Origin: Gammaproteobacteria bacterium
GTDB taxonomy: Bacteria > Gemmatimonadota > Gemmatimonadetes > Longimicrobiales > Gaopeijiaceae
DNA length: 40,504 bases
Assembly: GCA_028819075.1 (NCBI GenBank)
Contig: JAPPMM010000036.1
Coordinates: 1-40,504 of the forward strand
Direction: 5' to 3'
A model generated the notes under the pieces. The model was not told where the DNA came from. It did not search any database and saw nothing but the letters and a program-made list of their open reading frames with translations. Both the position numbers and the translations under genes were made by a program. This document shows, in pieces, positions 7,884 to 15,316 of this stretch. The stretch's first letter is position 1; each line of letters begins with the position of its first letter.

Positions 7884-8771
7884 ATGTTCGGCCGCACGGC
7901 CGAACCGGACCCGCGCCCGGCCGCGCCACCCAGCCGCAATCGATCTCCGATGCGGAAAGGCCACCGCCGAGAATACGCCGCGGACCGCAAGCGCGGGTCC
8001 ATCCCCTTCCCCGAACGCTGCGCCGGGGCCCTGACCGACATCGGCGTCCACGGCGCGGTCTCCTACCGCGACCTCGCGGAGATCCGCTTCAGCGGGCATC
8101 CCTACGCCACTCGCCGGGCCGTCGACGCGTGGATCCGGGACGGGCTCGTCACCGAGGGCACGGCCCCAGGGCCGAACGGCAATCCGTTCAAGATCGTCAC
8201 CCTCACGCCCGCCGGCTTGGCCGAAGCTCGCGAACTCGCCGCCAAGCGGGGGATGGACCGGGAGCAGCGGATCGACATCCCCCGAATCCGCGACGCCCAA
8301 GCCAGCCACGACACCGCCGTCTACCGCGCATGCGCCGAGGAACGGGAGCGCCTCCGCCGACGCGGGGCCAAGGTGCGCCGCGTCCGACTCGACGCCGAAC
8401 TCAAGAGCGCCGTCGCGCGAGCGAGCGAGTCGGAGCGGAGGAGGAACGGCGACCGCGCGGCCGACCGCGAGCGGCGACGTGAGGCCGGGGAACTCGGGCT
8501 TCCCCTCGACGGGGCGGACCGGGTGCTCTATCCCGACGCGCAGATCGAGTACGAGGACGCCGAGGGGAGAACCGGGCGCGTCAACATCGAGGTCGCATCC
8601 GGGGACTACCGCGAACCGGCGCTGCGCGCCAAGGCGGCCGCCGGGTTCGCCATGCACGCCAACGGACCGGCCGCCGCGGGCATGCTCCGCAAGCTCGGCC
8701 TGGGGTCTGGGGAGGGCGGATCCTGGCTCAAGGGTCCCGCCGACCGCGATCCCGCGTCCGTCGAACTCTGA
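7884..8771 (+). CDS. winged-helix protein with possible nuclease-like fold (replication-relaxation-like), function uncertain
   Basis: The protein has about 295 residues. Residues ~40-110 (CAGALTDIGVHGAVSYRDLAEI, then TRRAVDAWIRDGLVTEG and a TLTPAGLAEAREL wing) form a winged-helix domain. A basic helical stretch (130-195) follows. The C-terminal part YPDAQIEYED...VNIEVASGDYREPALRAKAAAGF recalls replication-relaxation proteins, whose core resembles the restriction-endonuclease fold (PD...E.x.) and which occur on mobile elements. I chose the ATG at 7884 because a GAGGGAGGG tract precedes it; 7869 is possible but has no such signal. The function is not established by anything visible here. Confidence 0.65.
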   Translation: MFGRTAEPDPRPAAPPSRNRSPMRKGHRREYAADRKRGSIPFPERCAGALTDIGVHGAVSYRDLAEIRFSGHPYATRRAVDAWIRDGLVTEGTAPGPNGNPFKIVTLTPAGLAEARELAAKRGMDREQRIDIPRIRDAQASHDTAVYRACAEERERLRRRGAKVRRVRLDAELKSAVARASESERRRNGDRAADRERRREAGELGLPLDGADRVLYPDAQIEYEDAEGRTGRVNIEVASGDYREPALRAKAAAGFAMHANGPAAAGMLRKLGLGSGEGGSWLKGPADRDPASVEL

Positions 8772-8790
8772 CCACAAGGGAGCAACCGAC

Positions 8791-9105
8791 ATGCAGCCCT
8801 GGAAGATCAGCGCCGGACTCACCGCTGCGCTCGCCGGATCGGCGTTTCTGCTCGGTGGGTCACGCCTCGACTACCTCGCGCCCCTCTGGCCGCTCATCCT
8901 CGCCCGCCACAGCGTGGCGGTAGGCCTGCACGCGGCGTTCGCCGTCATGACCGTCGCCGCCGGCATCTACGGCGTCGGCCGAGCGACGGGACTAGCGGAC
9001 CTGGGCAGCCGCGTCGATCTCGCCGAACGGTCCATGCGGCGCGGCGAAGGGGACCGGGACCTCGCCGACGCGCTCCGCAGGGACGCCGAGGGAGACTGGG
9101 AGTGA
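8791..9105 (+). CDS. small two-span membrane protein of the conjugative element
   Basis: This 104-residue ORF starts 19 bases after the winged-helix gene with an AAGGGA signal at about 8776-8781. Residues ~8-24 and ~36-62 are hydrophobic (LTAALAGSAFLLGG; VAVGLHAAFAVMTVAAGIYGVG), and residues 70-104 are soluble and charged. I recognise no family. The stop overlaps a GTG start of the next ORF, so it belongs to the same operon. Confidence 0.6.
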   Translation: MQPWKISAGLTAALAGSAFLLGGSRLDYLAPLWPLILARHSVAVGLHAAFAVMTVAAGIYGVGRATGLADLGSRVDLAERSMRRGEGDRDLADALRRDAEGDWE

Positions 9106-9506
9106 CCGGGGGGCGAGGCGGCCCGGCCATGATACCAACCGTCGAAGGCCTGCCCGCCGACTGGCGCAGACGGGCCAAGGCGCTCCGCAGGTACGGGAGC
9201 GAGCCGCCCGCCCTCGCACTTGAACTCTGCGCGGGCGAACTCGAAGAGGCACTCGTCAACAGGGACGAGACCACCTACTCGCTGGTCGAAGCCGCACGCG
9301 AAAGCGGTTACTCGCGGGAACATCTCGGCCGCTTGGTGCGCGAAGGGAAGATCCCCAACGCCGGGAGGCCCAACGCGCCCAGGATCGCGCACGGGCACCT
9401 GCCCAGAAAGGCTCCGGCCGAGCCGCAACTGGCGGAGAGCCCCCGTCCTCGCCAACTTTCGGGCGCGCAGATCGTGCACTCCATCATCCGGAAGGGAATC
9501 GAATGA
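9102..9506 (+). CDS. excisionase-like helix-turn-helix protein
   Basis: This 134-residue protein has a MerR/Xis-type helix-turn-helix at about residues 57-100 (YSLVEAARESGYSREHLGRLVREGKI, then a wing ending in HGHLPRK). Such proteins encoded next to tyrosine integrases often act as recombination directionality factors. The start is a GTG overlapping the preceding stop, with GAGGGA at 9088-9093; the ATG at 9129 is an alternative. The stop overlaps the integrase start (ATGA at 9503-9506), which supports a joint role in excision. Function as an excisionase is inferred from position and fold. Confidence 0.7.
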   Translation: MTGGRGGPAMIPTVEGLPADWRRRAKALRRYGSEPPALALELCAGELEEALVNRDETTYSLVEAARESGYSREHLGRLVREGKIPNAGRPNAPRIAHGHLPRKAPAEPQLAESPRPRQLSGAQIVHSIIRKGIE

Positions 9507-10675
9507 TGGCACGCACGAAAAGTGACCGGCGCTCCTACAGCGCCGGCGAGTGGGGCCGGAACCGGGTTCGGGTCTTTCCCGATCCCAGGACCGGCATCAT
9601 GCAGGTGCAATGGCGCGAGGACGGGCGCAGGCTCACGCGGTCGCTGAAGCACCGTGACTGGTCCAAAGCCAAGAGGCAGGCCGACGAGATCGCTGGCGGG
9701 CTCGCCGAGCCCGCGACGAAGGACGCGGCGGCTGCCGAGCCCGAGCCGCTCACGCTGGGAACGCTTTTTGACATCTACGGTGAAGAGGTGACGCCCACCA
9801 AGACCGTGCGGTCGCAAAGGCACGACCAGGCCATGATGAAGAGGTTCCTCCGGTTTTTCGGGAAGCACCGGAAGGCCGAGACCCTTTCGCAGCGCGACTG
9901 GGACCGCTTCATCCGCGCACGCCGCGCGGGCAAGGCCGGCGGCAGCCGGAAGCCCGTGTCCGAACGCACGATCGAGTACGACTTGAGGATGCTGCTCGCA
10001 GTGCTCAACTGGGCTGCCAAGTCGAGGGACGAGGAGGGAAGGCTCCTCCTCGCGTCCAACCCGCTCCGAGGGCTCAAGCTGCCCAAGGAGAAGAACCCGC
10101 GACGGGTCGTGCTCACCCAGGCGGAGTATAAAGCGTTGCTCGCGGTGTCCGCCCGGGTGAACTGGCGGTTCCGCGTGGCCTTGGTGCTCGCCCACGAAAC
10201 CGGGCACCGGATCGGGGCCATCCGACAGCTTCGCTGGTCAGACATCGACCTCGACGGCCGGACCATCCGATGGCGGGGAGAGCACGAGAAGACCGGCTAC
10301 GAGCACCGGACGCCGGTCACCGCCAAGGCGCTCGCGGCCTGTGAGGAAGCGCGAAGGCACAATCCCGGGATCGGGGACGCGCCGCTGCTGACCGCGCCGA
10401 AGGATCCGTTCGCGTGCATGAGCCGCTCGCTTGCGCGCGTCTGGTGGAAGCGGGCTGAGAGGTTCGCCGGGCTGGAACCCAAGCGCGGGCGCGGCTGGCA
10501 CTCGCTCAGGCGGAAGTTCGCCAGCGACCTGATGGACCTCCCGCTGAAGGTGCTCTGCGACCTCGGCGGCTGGAAGACGGCCGAGACCGTCCTCCAGTGT
10601 TATCAGCGCCCCGACGAGGGCCGGCTCAGGAAGGCGATCGAGGAGTACCGGGGGGTTGGCTCGGCGTCCAATTGA
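9503..10675 (+). CDS. int: tyrosine recombinase (integrase) of the conjugative element
   Basis: This 390-residue integrase has a basic N-terminal arm-binding region (to ~60), a SAM-like core-binding domain (~85-190; RFLRFFGKHRKAETLSQRDWDRF) and the catalytic domain. Visible active-site residues are Arg236 (GHRIGAIRQLRW), His333 and Arg336 (HSLRRKF), Trp357 in the second His/Trp position (GGWKTAETV) and the nucleophile Tyr367 (LQCYQRPD). The gene ends 46 bases before the 3' end of tRNA-Pro, the usual arrangement for an element integrated into a tRNA gene. It is the last gene of the element and is translationally coupled to the excisionase-like gene. Confidence 0.95.
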   Translation: MMARTKSDRRSYSAGEWGRNRVRVFPDPRTGIMQVQWREDGRRLTRSLKHRDWSKAKRQADEIAGGLAEPATKDAAAAEPEPLTLGTLFDIYGEEVTPTKTVRSQRHDQAMMKRFLRFFGKHRKAETLSQRDWDRFIRARRAGKAGGSRKPVSERTIEYDLRMLLAVLNWAAKSRDEEGRLLLASNPLRGLKLPKEKNPRRVVLTQAEYKALLAVSARVNWRFRVALVLAHETGHRIGAIRQLRWSDIDLDGRTIRWRGEHEKTGYEHRTPVTAKALAACEEARRHNPGIGDAPLLTAPKDPFACMSRSLARVWWKRAERFAGLEPKRGRGWHSLRRKFASDLMDLPLKVLCDLGGWKTAETVLQCYQRPDEGRLRKAIEEYRGVGSASN

Positions 10676-10690
10676 CATACACAATTGACA
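10669..10690. repeat. 9-bp direct repeats at the integrase end, possible integrase arm sites
   Basis: CAATTGACA occurs at 10669-10677, across the integrase stop codon, and again at 10682-10690, 13 bp apart, in a locally AT-rich stretch between the integrase and the tRNA 3' end. Short direct repeats beside an att core are often integrase arm-binding or excisionase sites; here this is inference from position. Confidence 0.4.
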
Positions 10691-10721
10691 AACATCGAAC
10701 CCTCAAATCACGTAAGTTCAA

Positions 10722-10745
10722 TCGGGGCGGCCGGATTCGAACCGG
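10722..10745. other. predicted attachment-site core (tRNA-Pro 3' end)
   Basis: The element side of the junction is the AT-rich sequence up to about 10,721, and the T-arm and acceptor 3' half of tRNA-Pro begin at 10722. Integration that restores the tRNA 3' end would place the identity block in the last part of the tRNA gene. The exact core cannot be set without the other end, which should show a partial copy of this sequence left of the window. Confidence 0.5.
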
Positions 10746-10795
10746 CGACCTCCTGCTCCCAAAGCAGGCGCGCTACCGGGCTGCGCCACGCCCCG
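10722..10795 (-). tRNA. tRNA-Pro(UGG)
   Basis: Read on the minus strand, the 74 bases fold as a standard tRNA. The 7-bp acceptor stem is CGGGGCG/CGCCCCG with discriminator A, the anticodon stem CCTGC/GCAGG encloses loop TTTGGGA (anticodon UGG, proline), and the T-arm is CCGG-TTCGAAT-CCGG. CCA is not encoded. Its 3' end faces the integrase, so it is the likely integration target. Confidence 0.96.
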
Positions 10796-10910
10796 TCTCA
10801 CCAACTCCCAAGGGAAGAATCAGTGTTTTCGGCGGCCGCTTCAATCCCCCGTGCGCCCACAGGTTGCCCGGGACGCCGCTCGAAGGCCGTGGGGAAGGTT
10901 CGTCCAGGGG

Positions 10911-11555
10911 CTAGTAGTGGAGGGTCTCGCGCAGGTGCGAGCCGAGCGCCCTGAAGGCCTTGCCCCGGTGGCTGCGGGCATCCTTCTCTTCGGGATCGAG
11001 TTCGGCGAACGTCTTGTCCGCGTCGGCATCCAGGAAGTGTGAATCATACCCGAAACCACCTTCTCCTCTTGGCTCGACGACGATGGTCCCCGGCGCCTCG
11101 CCCCGGAACACCAGGGGCTCGCCCATGCCGAAGTGCAGCACCGCGACGCACACGAAGCGTCCGGTGCGCCGATGCGGCTTGTGGCTCGCGAGCAGCTTGA
11201 CCAGATGCTCGTTGTTGGCCCGGTCGCGCTCCTCGCCGGTGAGGTCCGCTGAAGGCGCAAAGCGCTTGGAACGCACCCCCGGGGCACCATCGAGGATGTC
11301 GACTTCAAGGCCCGAATCGTCGGCGATGGTGGCCGCTCCGCAGAGGCTGTTGAAATAGGCCGCCTTGGCCTTGGCGTTCTCCTCGAAGGTGTCGAAGGCT
11401 TCCACCTTGTCTTCCGCGGGGGAATAGGGGATGCCCGCTTCATCGAGGCTGAGGACGCGCAGTCCGGGGTCCGTGCCCAGGATGCGCCGGATTTCGTCCA
11501 GCTTGTGGGGGCTTCGCGTGGCGGCGACCAGCGTGAGTGCGTGCGACGGGCTCAT
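10911..11555 (-). CDS. rdgB: XTP/dITP diphosphatase (RdgB/HAM1 family)
   Basis: This 214-residue enzyme hydrolyses non-canonical purine triphosphates (dITP, XTP) to monophosphates and so keeps them out of DNA and RNA. Family motifs are the N-terminal VAATRSPHKLDEIRRIL (usual form T.N..K..E), TFEENAKAKAAYF, the catalytic ADDSGLEVD, GAPGVRSKRFA, and the C-terminal GFGYDSHF, TFAELDPEEKDARSHRGKA. The C-terminal residues are all present. An AGGAG signal lies 8 bases before the ATG. It is the last gene of the minus-strand run, 180 bp after rfaE2; that spacer shows two small hairpins (about 11,603-11,622 and 11,632-11,646) but no clear promoter. Confidence 0.95.
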   Translation of the reverse strand: MSPSHALTLVAATRSPHKLDEIRRILGTDPGLRVLSLDEAGIPYSPAEDKVEAFDTFEENAKAKAAYFNSLCGAATIADDSGLEVDILDGAPGVRSKRFAPSADLTGEERDRANNEHLVKLLASHKPHRRTGRFVCVAVLHFGMGEPLVFRGEAPGTIVVEPRGEGGFGYDSHFLDADADKTFAELDPEEKDARSHRGKAFRALGSHLRETLHY

Positions 11556-11735
11556 TCGCGCGCTCCTGTTTGGCGGTTTCCTCGTTGGGGTGGGTTGCGA
11601 GTGCGCTCCGCTGCCGGGAGCGGACCTTGGCGTTTCGCGAAGAAACTCTCTATGGGAACGGGTGCCGACGCAAGGGACGCTGTGAGGCGGCCGTGCGTTC
11701 GCGAGCGTGGAGGGCCGGGTCCGAATGAGGCAGGT

Positions 11736-12242
11736 TCATTCCGATGGCGCGGGTTGCGCCCGGCGGATACGGCGCACGAGTTCGGTCGTGGATCTTCCCG
11801 GAAGGTACGGCACCACCACGACTTCCCCACCCGCGGCCCGGACTTCGTCGCGGCCGACCATCTTTTCGACGGCGTAGTCTCCACCCTTCACGAGCACGTC
11901 CGGAAGCAGGGCCGCGATGAGCGCGCGGGGGGTGTCCGAGTCGAACGGGGTGATCACGTCGACGCTGGTGAGAGCAGCAAGCACGGCGGCGCGGTCCTCG
12001 AGGGAAGCGTAGGGGCGGTGCGGCCCCTTGAGGCGAGCGACGGAAGCGTCGGTGTTGAGTCCCACCACGAGCGTGTCCCCCAGGGCGCGCGCGGCGGCCA
12101 GGTACTCCACATGGCCGCGGTGCAGAATGTCGAAGCACCCGTTGGTGAACACGAGGCGGCCGTTGCGGGGACGGCCGTGGCGGGCGAGAAGCGCGTCGAC
12201 GGCGAGCACCTTGCGGCTCGGGGGGGCGGGGGCGGGCGTCAC
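11736..12242 (-). CDS. rfaE2: D-glycero-beta-D-manno-heptose 1-phosphate adenylyltransferase
   Basis: This 168-residue nucleotidyltransferase corresponds to the C-terminal half of E. coli HldE and makes ADP-heptose for lipopolysaccharide inner core. Visible are VFTNGCFDILHRGHVEYLAAAR with the HxGH nucleotide-binding motif, VVGLNTDASVARLKGP, and VLVKGGDY. It is a stand-alone domain without the kinase half, so a separate rfaE1/hldA kinase should exist elsewhere. Its start overlaps the hemC stop by four bases, so the two are co-translated. Confidence 0.93.
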   Translation of the reverse strand: MTPAPAPPSRKVLAVDALLARHGRPRNGRLVFTNGCFDILHRGHVEYLAAARALGDTLVVGLNTDASVARLKGPHRPYASLEDRAAVLAALTSVDVITPFDSDTPRALIAALLPDVLVKGGDYAVEKMVGRDEVRAAGGEVVVVPYLPGRSTTELVRRIRRAQPAPSE

Positions 12243-13219
12243 AGGTCGGCGGGTGCGGCCGGCGCGCGGCGAAACTCCGCCAGCAGGTCACCCGCGCCGC
12301 GGCCCAGAAGGATCGTCGCCACCTCGGCCGCCAGGCGCTCGGGCTCGGTCTGGCGGCCGGTGCGGTCGGCGCGGATGACCCGGTGGCCATCGGGGCTGAG
12401 CACCATCGCCCACAGCCGGAGGCCGCCCGGGTAGGGCAGCCCCAGCACGCCGACGGGCAGGTGGCAGCCCGCGCCCAGCAGACTGAGCAGCTCCCGCTCG
12501 GCCCGCACCGCCTGGCGGGTGGGGTGGTCGTCCAGCGACGCCGCCAGCCGCCGCGCCCGCTGATCGTCGCGGCGGACCACCACGGCGAGCGCGCCCTGCC
12601 CCGCGGCCGGCAGCCACGTCGTGCGCTCCAGAAGCTCGCTCGCGCGGTCGAGGAGACCCAGGCGCCCCAGCCCGGCGGCCGCGAGCACCAGCGCTTCGCA
12701 TTCGCCCCTGTCGAGCTTGGCCAGGCGGGTGTCCACGTTGCCGCGCATGGGCACCACGGCGCAGTCCGGGCGGAAGGCGCGAGCGAGAGCGGTCCTGCGC
12801 GGGGAGCCGGTCCCGATGCGGGCGCCGGCGGGCAGCGTGGCCAGGGTGCGCTGGTCGTCCGGCGGCAGCACCAGCGCATCCCGCGGGTCCTCGCGCGCGG
12901 GCGTGGCGGCGACGCAGAGGCCCGGCGCCATGCGGGTCGGCAGGTCTTTCAGGGAGTGCACGGCCACGTCGACGTCACCGTCCAGAAGGGCGACGTCCAG
13001 TGCGCTGGTGAAAACGCCTTCGCCTCCGATGCGGGCGAGCGAGTCATCCGCCTGCTCGTCGCCCCGTGTGCGAACGACATGCAGCGACACGCTCGCTCCG
13101 GCGTCGCCCTCCAGAGCGGACGCCACCTGTCGGCTCTGGATCAGGGCAAGCGCAGACCCCCGGGTCCCCAGCCGCAGTCGGGGCGTCTCCGGTCTGACCT
13201 GCGAGGGACCTGCCGACAC
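12239..13219 (-). CDS. hemC: hydroxymethylbilane synthase (porphobilinogen deaminase)
   Basis: This enzyme polymerises four porphobilinogen molecules to hydroxymethylbilane in haem/corrin synthesis. Motifs seen are LRLGTRGSALALIQSRQVA, VVRTRGDEQAD, GGEGVFTSALDVALLDGDVDVAVHSLKDLPT, RIGTGSPRRTA, MRGNVDTRLAKLD, AAGQGALAV and the dipyrromethane-cofactor Cys in LLGAGCHLPVGV. The frame runs to 13321, but the first ~34 residues of that version are not family-like. A GTG at 13217-13219 gives 326 residues, a normal length, 13 bases after the upstream stop. It sits between the antiporter genes and rfaE2, probably in one transcript. Confidence 0.93.
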   Translation of the reverse strand: MSAGPSQVRPETPRLRLGTRGSALALIQSRQVASALEGDAGASVSLHVVRTRGDEQADDSLARIGGEGVFTSALDVALLDGDVDVAVHSLKDLPTRMAPGLCVAATPAREDPRDALVLPPDDQRTLATLPAGARIGTGSPRRTALARAFRPDCAVVPMRGNVDTRLAKLDRGECEALVLAAAGLGRLGLLDRASELLERTTWLPAAGQGALAVVVRRDDQRARRLAASLDDHPTRQAVRAERELLSLLGAGCHLPVGVLGLPYPGGLRLWAMVLSPDGHRVIRADRTGRQTEPERLAAEVATILLGRGAGDLLAEFRRAPAAPADL

Positions 13220-13232
13220 TTGAGACCCGGGG

Positions 13233-14936
13233 TCAGAACGCCCGCAGGATGAGGAACGCGGCAAGCAGCACGGCGACCCAAAGCACCATGCTCCCGGTAG
13301 GCCAGGAACGCGCCAGCGCACCGTGCGGCCCAGTGTGGCGGAAGGCGCCGCCGAGCGCCCAGTTCACTCCTCCCAGCACCGCGCCGCGGACGGTGGCATC
13401 CGCCGCGCGAATCGCCGATCCGAGCCGCCGCACGATCGCAGGAGCCAGCTTCCGGTAGGTCCACTCCACATCCAGGTTCACGGCGCGGATCTCGTCCGGA
13501 TAGATGCGCGCCAGCCGGAACAGGACGACCGCACCGATCGCGAACGCCAGCAGTTGCAACTGGGTCACAACGTGCGTCACGTCGTAGGGATTGTAGTCGA
13601 CGTCGAAGGGAAGAAGGTCATAGAGCAGCCATGGCATCGACCCGATCGCTACGCATCCGATGGCCCCCACGGTCATCGCGGCAAGCATGTTCCAGGGCGG
13701 CTCGCGCGTCCGGATGCCCGAGTCGTGGGCGAAGAAGGCGAAGAACGGGATCTTGATGCCCGCATGCTCGACCACGCCCGCGGAGGCGAACAGCATCGCC
13801 AGCCAGATCCAGTAGTGATGCTCTTCGAGCAGCGCGCTCATGATGAGCGCCTTGCTCACGAAGCCGTTGAAGAGCGGAACCGCGGAAATGGAGGCTGCTC
13901 CCACGATGCAGAGCGCCGTGGTCCATTTCATCGTCCTCCACAGACCGCCCAGCTCCGAGGCCTTGGTGGTGCCCGTCCGGTACAGGACGGCGCCCATCGA
14001 CATGAAGAGCAGGCCCTTGAAGAGCACGTCGTTGAAGGCGTGCGCGACGGCCCCGTTGACGGCCTTCGCCGTGCCCACCCCGATGCCGCACACCATGAAG
14101 CCGATCTGGTTGATCATGCTGTAGGAGAGGACCCGCCTGAGGTCGTTCTCGATGACGGCGAAGAAGATGGGGTAGCAGGCCATCACCGCGCCCACGTAGA
14201 TGAGCAGTTCGGTTTCCGGGAATCCGCGCGCGAGGGCGTACACCGCGACCTTGGTGGTGAACGCGCTCAGGAAGACCGTGCCCGTGGGCGTGCTCTCCGG
14301 GTAGGCGTCCGTCAGCCAGTTGTGCACCAGCGGGAAGGCGCCCTTGACCGCGATGGCGACGAAGATCAGCCAGCCCGACAGGCCCTCAAGGCCAATGTGG
14401 TTGAAGGCGATGTCACCGGTCTGGGCCGCCCGCGCCATCGCGCCGGCGAGCAGGGCCACACCCGAGACGACCTGGATCACCAGGTAGCGCATTCCCGCTC
14501 TGCGCGCCCGTTCGGTGCCGCGCGCGAAGATGAGGAACACCGAGCTTACCGCGAGCACCTCCCAGCAGAGGAAGAGCGTGATCAGGTCGCCCGCGAACAC
14601 CGCGCCCAGCCCGCTCCCCGCGTACACGAGCGCGGCTGTGTGCTGGAGGGTCGCGGAATCCTCCTTCTTCAGGTGCAGCGAGTAGAGAATGGCGATGAAC
14701 GCCCCGAGGTGGAACAGGTAGCCGAAGAGCAGGCTCAACCTGTCGGCCCGGACGAGCGACAGCTCGTAACCGAGAATTCCCACGGAGAGCCCGAAGCCTT
14801 CCTGGATGCCGGCCACGTTGAGCGCTCCCAGGACGGGAACCGCCAACAGCAGGATATGCCGCGGCCATCCCCGCACGAACGGCACCAGCAGGGCGCCGGC
14901 GAAGAAGATCGCGAACGGAGGGAGGCTAGTCGGCAT
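13233..14936 (-). CDS. Mrp/complex I-type antiporter subunit (MrpD/NuoM-N-like), third copy
   Basis: This 567-residue protein has about 14 hydrophobic segments. Conserved proton-path residues of the NuoL/M/N-MrpA/D superfamily are visible: the Glu in FLCWEVLAVSSVFLIFA, the Lys in AVKGAFPLVHNWLTDAYPESTPTG and the second Lys in FTTKVAVYAL. The long C-terminus adds a soluble stretch (VNLDVEWTYRKLAPAIVRRLG) and a final membrane span. It is the last of the antiporter genes, starting 11 bases inside the end of the small membrane gene. It is longer than its two paralogues here (~490 residues), and the extra C-terminal arm could contact another subunit. Confidence 0.85.
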   Translation of the reverse strand: MPTSLPPFAIFFAGALLVPFVRGWPRHILLLAVPVLGALNVAGIQEGFGLSVGILGYELSLVRADRLSLLFGYLFHLGAFIAILYSLHLKKEDSATLQHTAALVYAGSGLGAVFAGDLITLFLCWEVLAVSSVFLIFARGTERARRAGMRYLVIQVVSGVALLAGAMARAAQTGDIAFNHIGLEGLSGWLIFVAIAVKGAFPLVHNWLTDAYPESTPTGTVFLSAFTTKVAVYALARGFPETELLIYVGAVMACYPIFFAVIENDLRRVLSYSMINQIGFMVCGIGVGTAKAVNGAVAHAFNDVLFKGLLFMSMGAVLYRTGTTKASELGGLWRTMKWTTALCIVGAASISAVPLFNGFVSKALIMSALLEEHHYWIWLAMLFASAGVVEHAGIKIPFFAFFAHDSGIRTREPPWNMLAAMTVGAIGCVAIGSMPWLLYDLLPFDVDYNPYDVTHVVTQLQLLAFAIGAVVLFRLARIYPDEIRAVNLDVEWTYRKLAPAIVRRLGSAIRAADATVRGAVLGGVNWALGGAFRHTGPHGALARSWPTGSMVLWVAVLLAAFLILRAF

Positions 14937-15282
14937 CGTAGTAGTCCTCCGACCGCATCACGATGCGCCTCAGCCCCTTGGCGGCCAGGATCAGGCCCGC
15001 CACTCCGAAGAGTCCCCACAGTGGGTAGAACGCCTTGAGGTTTTCCCAGGGATGTTCGATGTACCGGTCCACGAAGAAGTCGGCGACCAGCAGCCCGGCC
15101 GAGATCAGGAAGAAGATGCCCAGAATGATGCGCGTGGCCTTCGGCCCGACGCTCGAAGGCGGATGGCCGTCTTCATGCCCCCCGTGGCCGCCGCCATGGG
15201 AGCCTTGGGGCCCGGAGCCACGGGCCGCCTCACCGCTTCCCGATCCGCGGGCGCCGGCGCGCCCCGAGTCTCGCCTGTTCAT
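14926..15282 (-). CDS. small two-span membrane protein with His/Gly-rich N-terminus, antiporter-associated
   Basis: This 118-residue ORF has a polar N-terminus rich in Gly, Ser and His (HGGGHGGHEDGH around residues 31-42), then two hydrophobic segments (about 51-68 and 88-104) and a charged tail. I do not recognise the family. It lies between two antiporter subunits in a tightly packed operon (35 bases after the upstream stop, overlapping the next start), so it is probably an accessory subunit. The His cluster suggests metal or pH sensing, which is inference. Confidence 0.65.
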   Translation of the reverse strand: MNRRDSGRAGARGSGSGEAARGSGPQGSHGGGHGGHEDGHPPSSVGPKATRIILGIFFLISAGLLVADFFVDRYIEHPWENLKAFYPLWGLFGVAGLILAAKGLRRIVMRSEDYYDAD

Positions 15283-15316
15283 GGCATCGCCCCCTTCATC
15301 GCCTCGCTCCCCGCGC

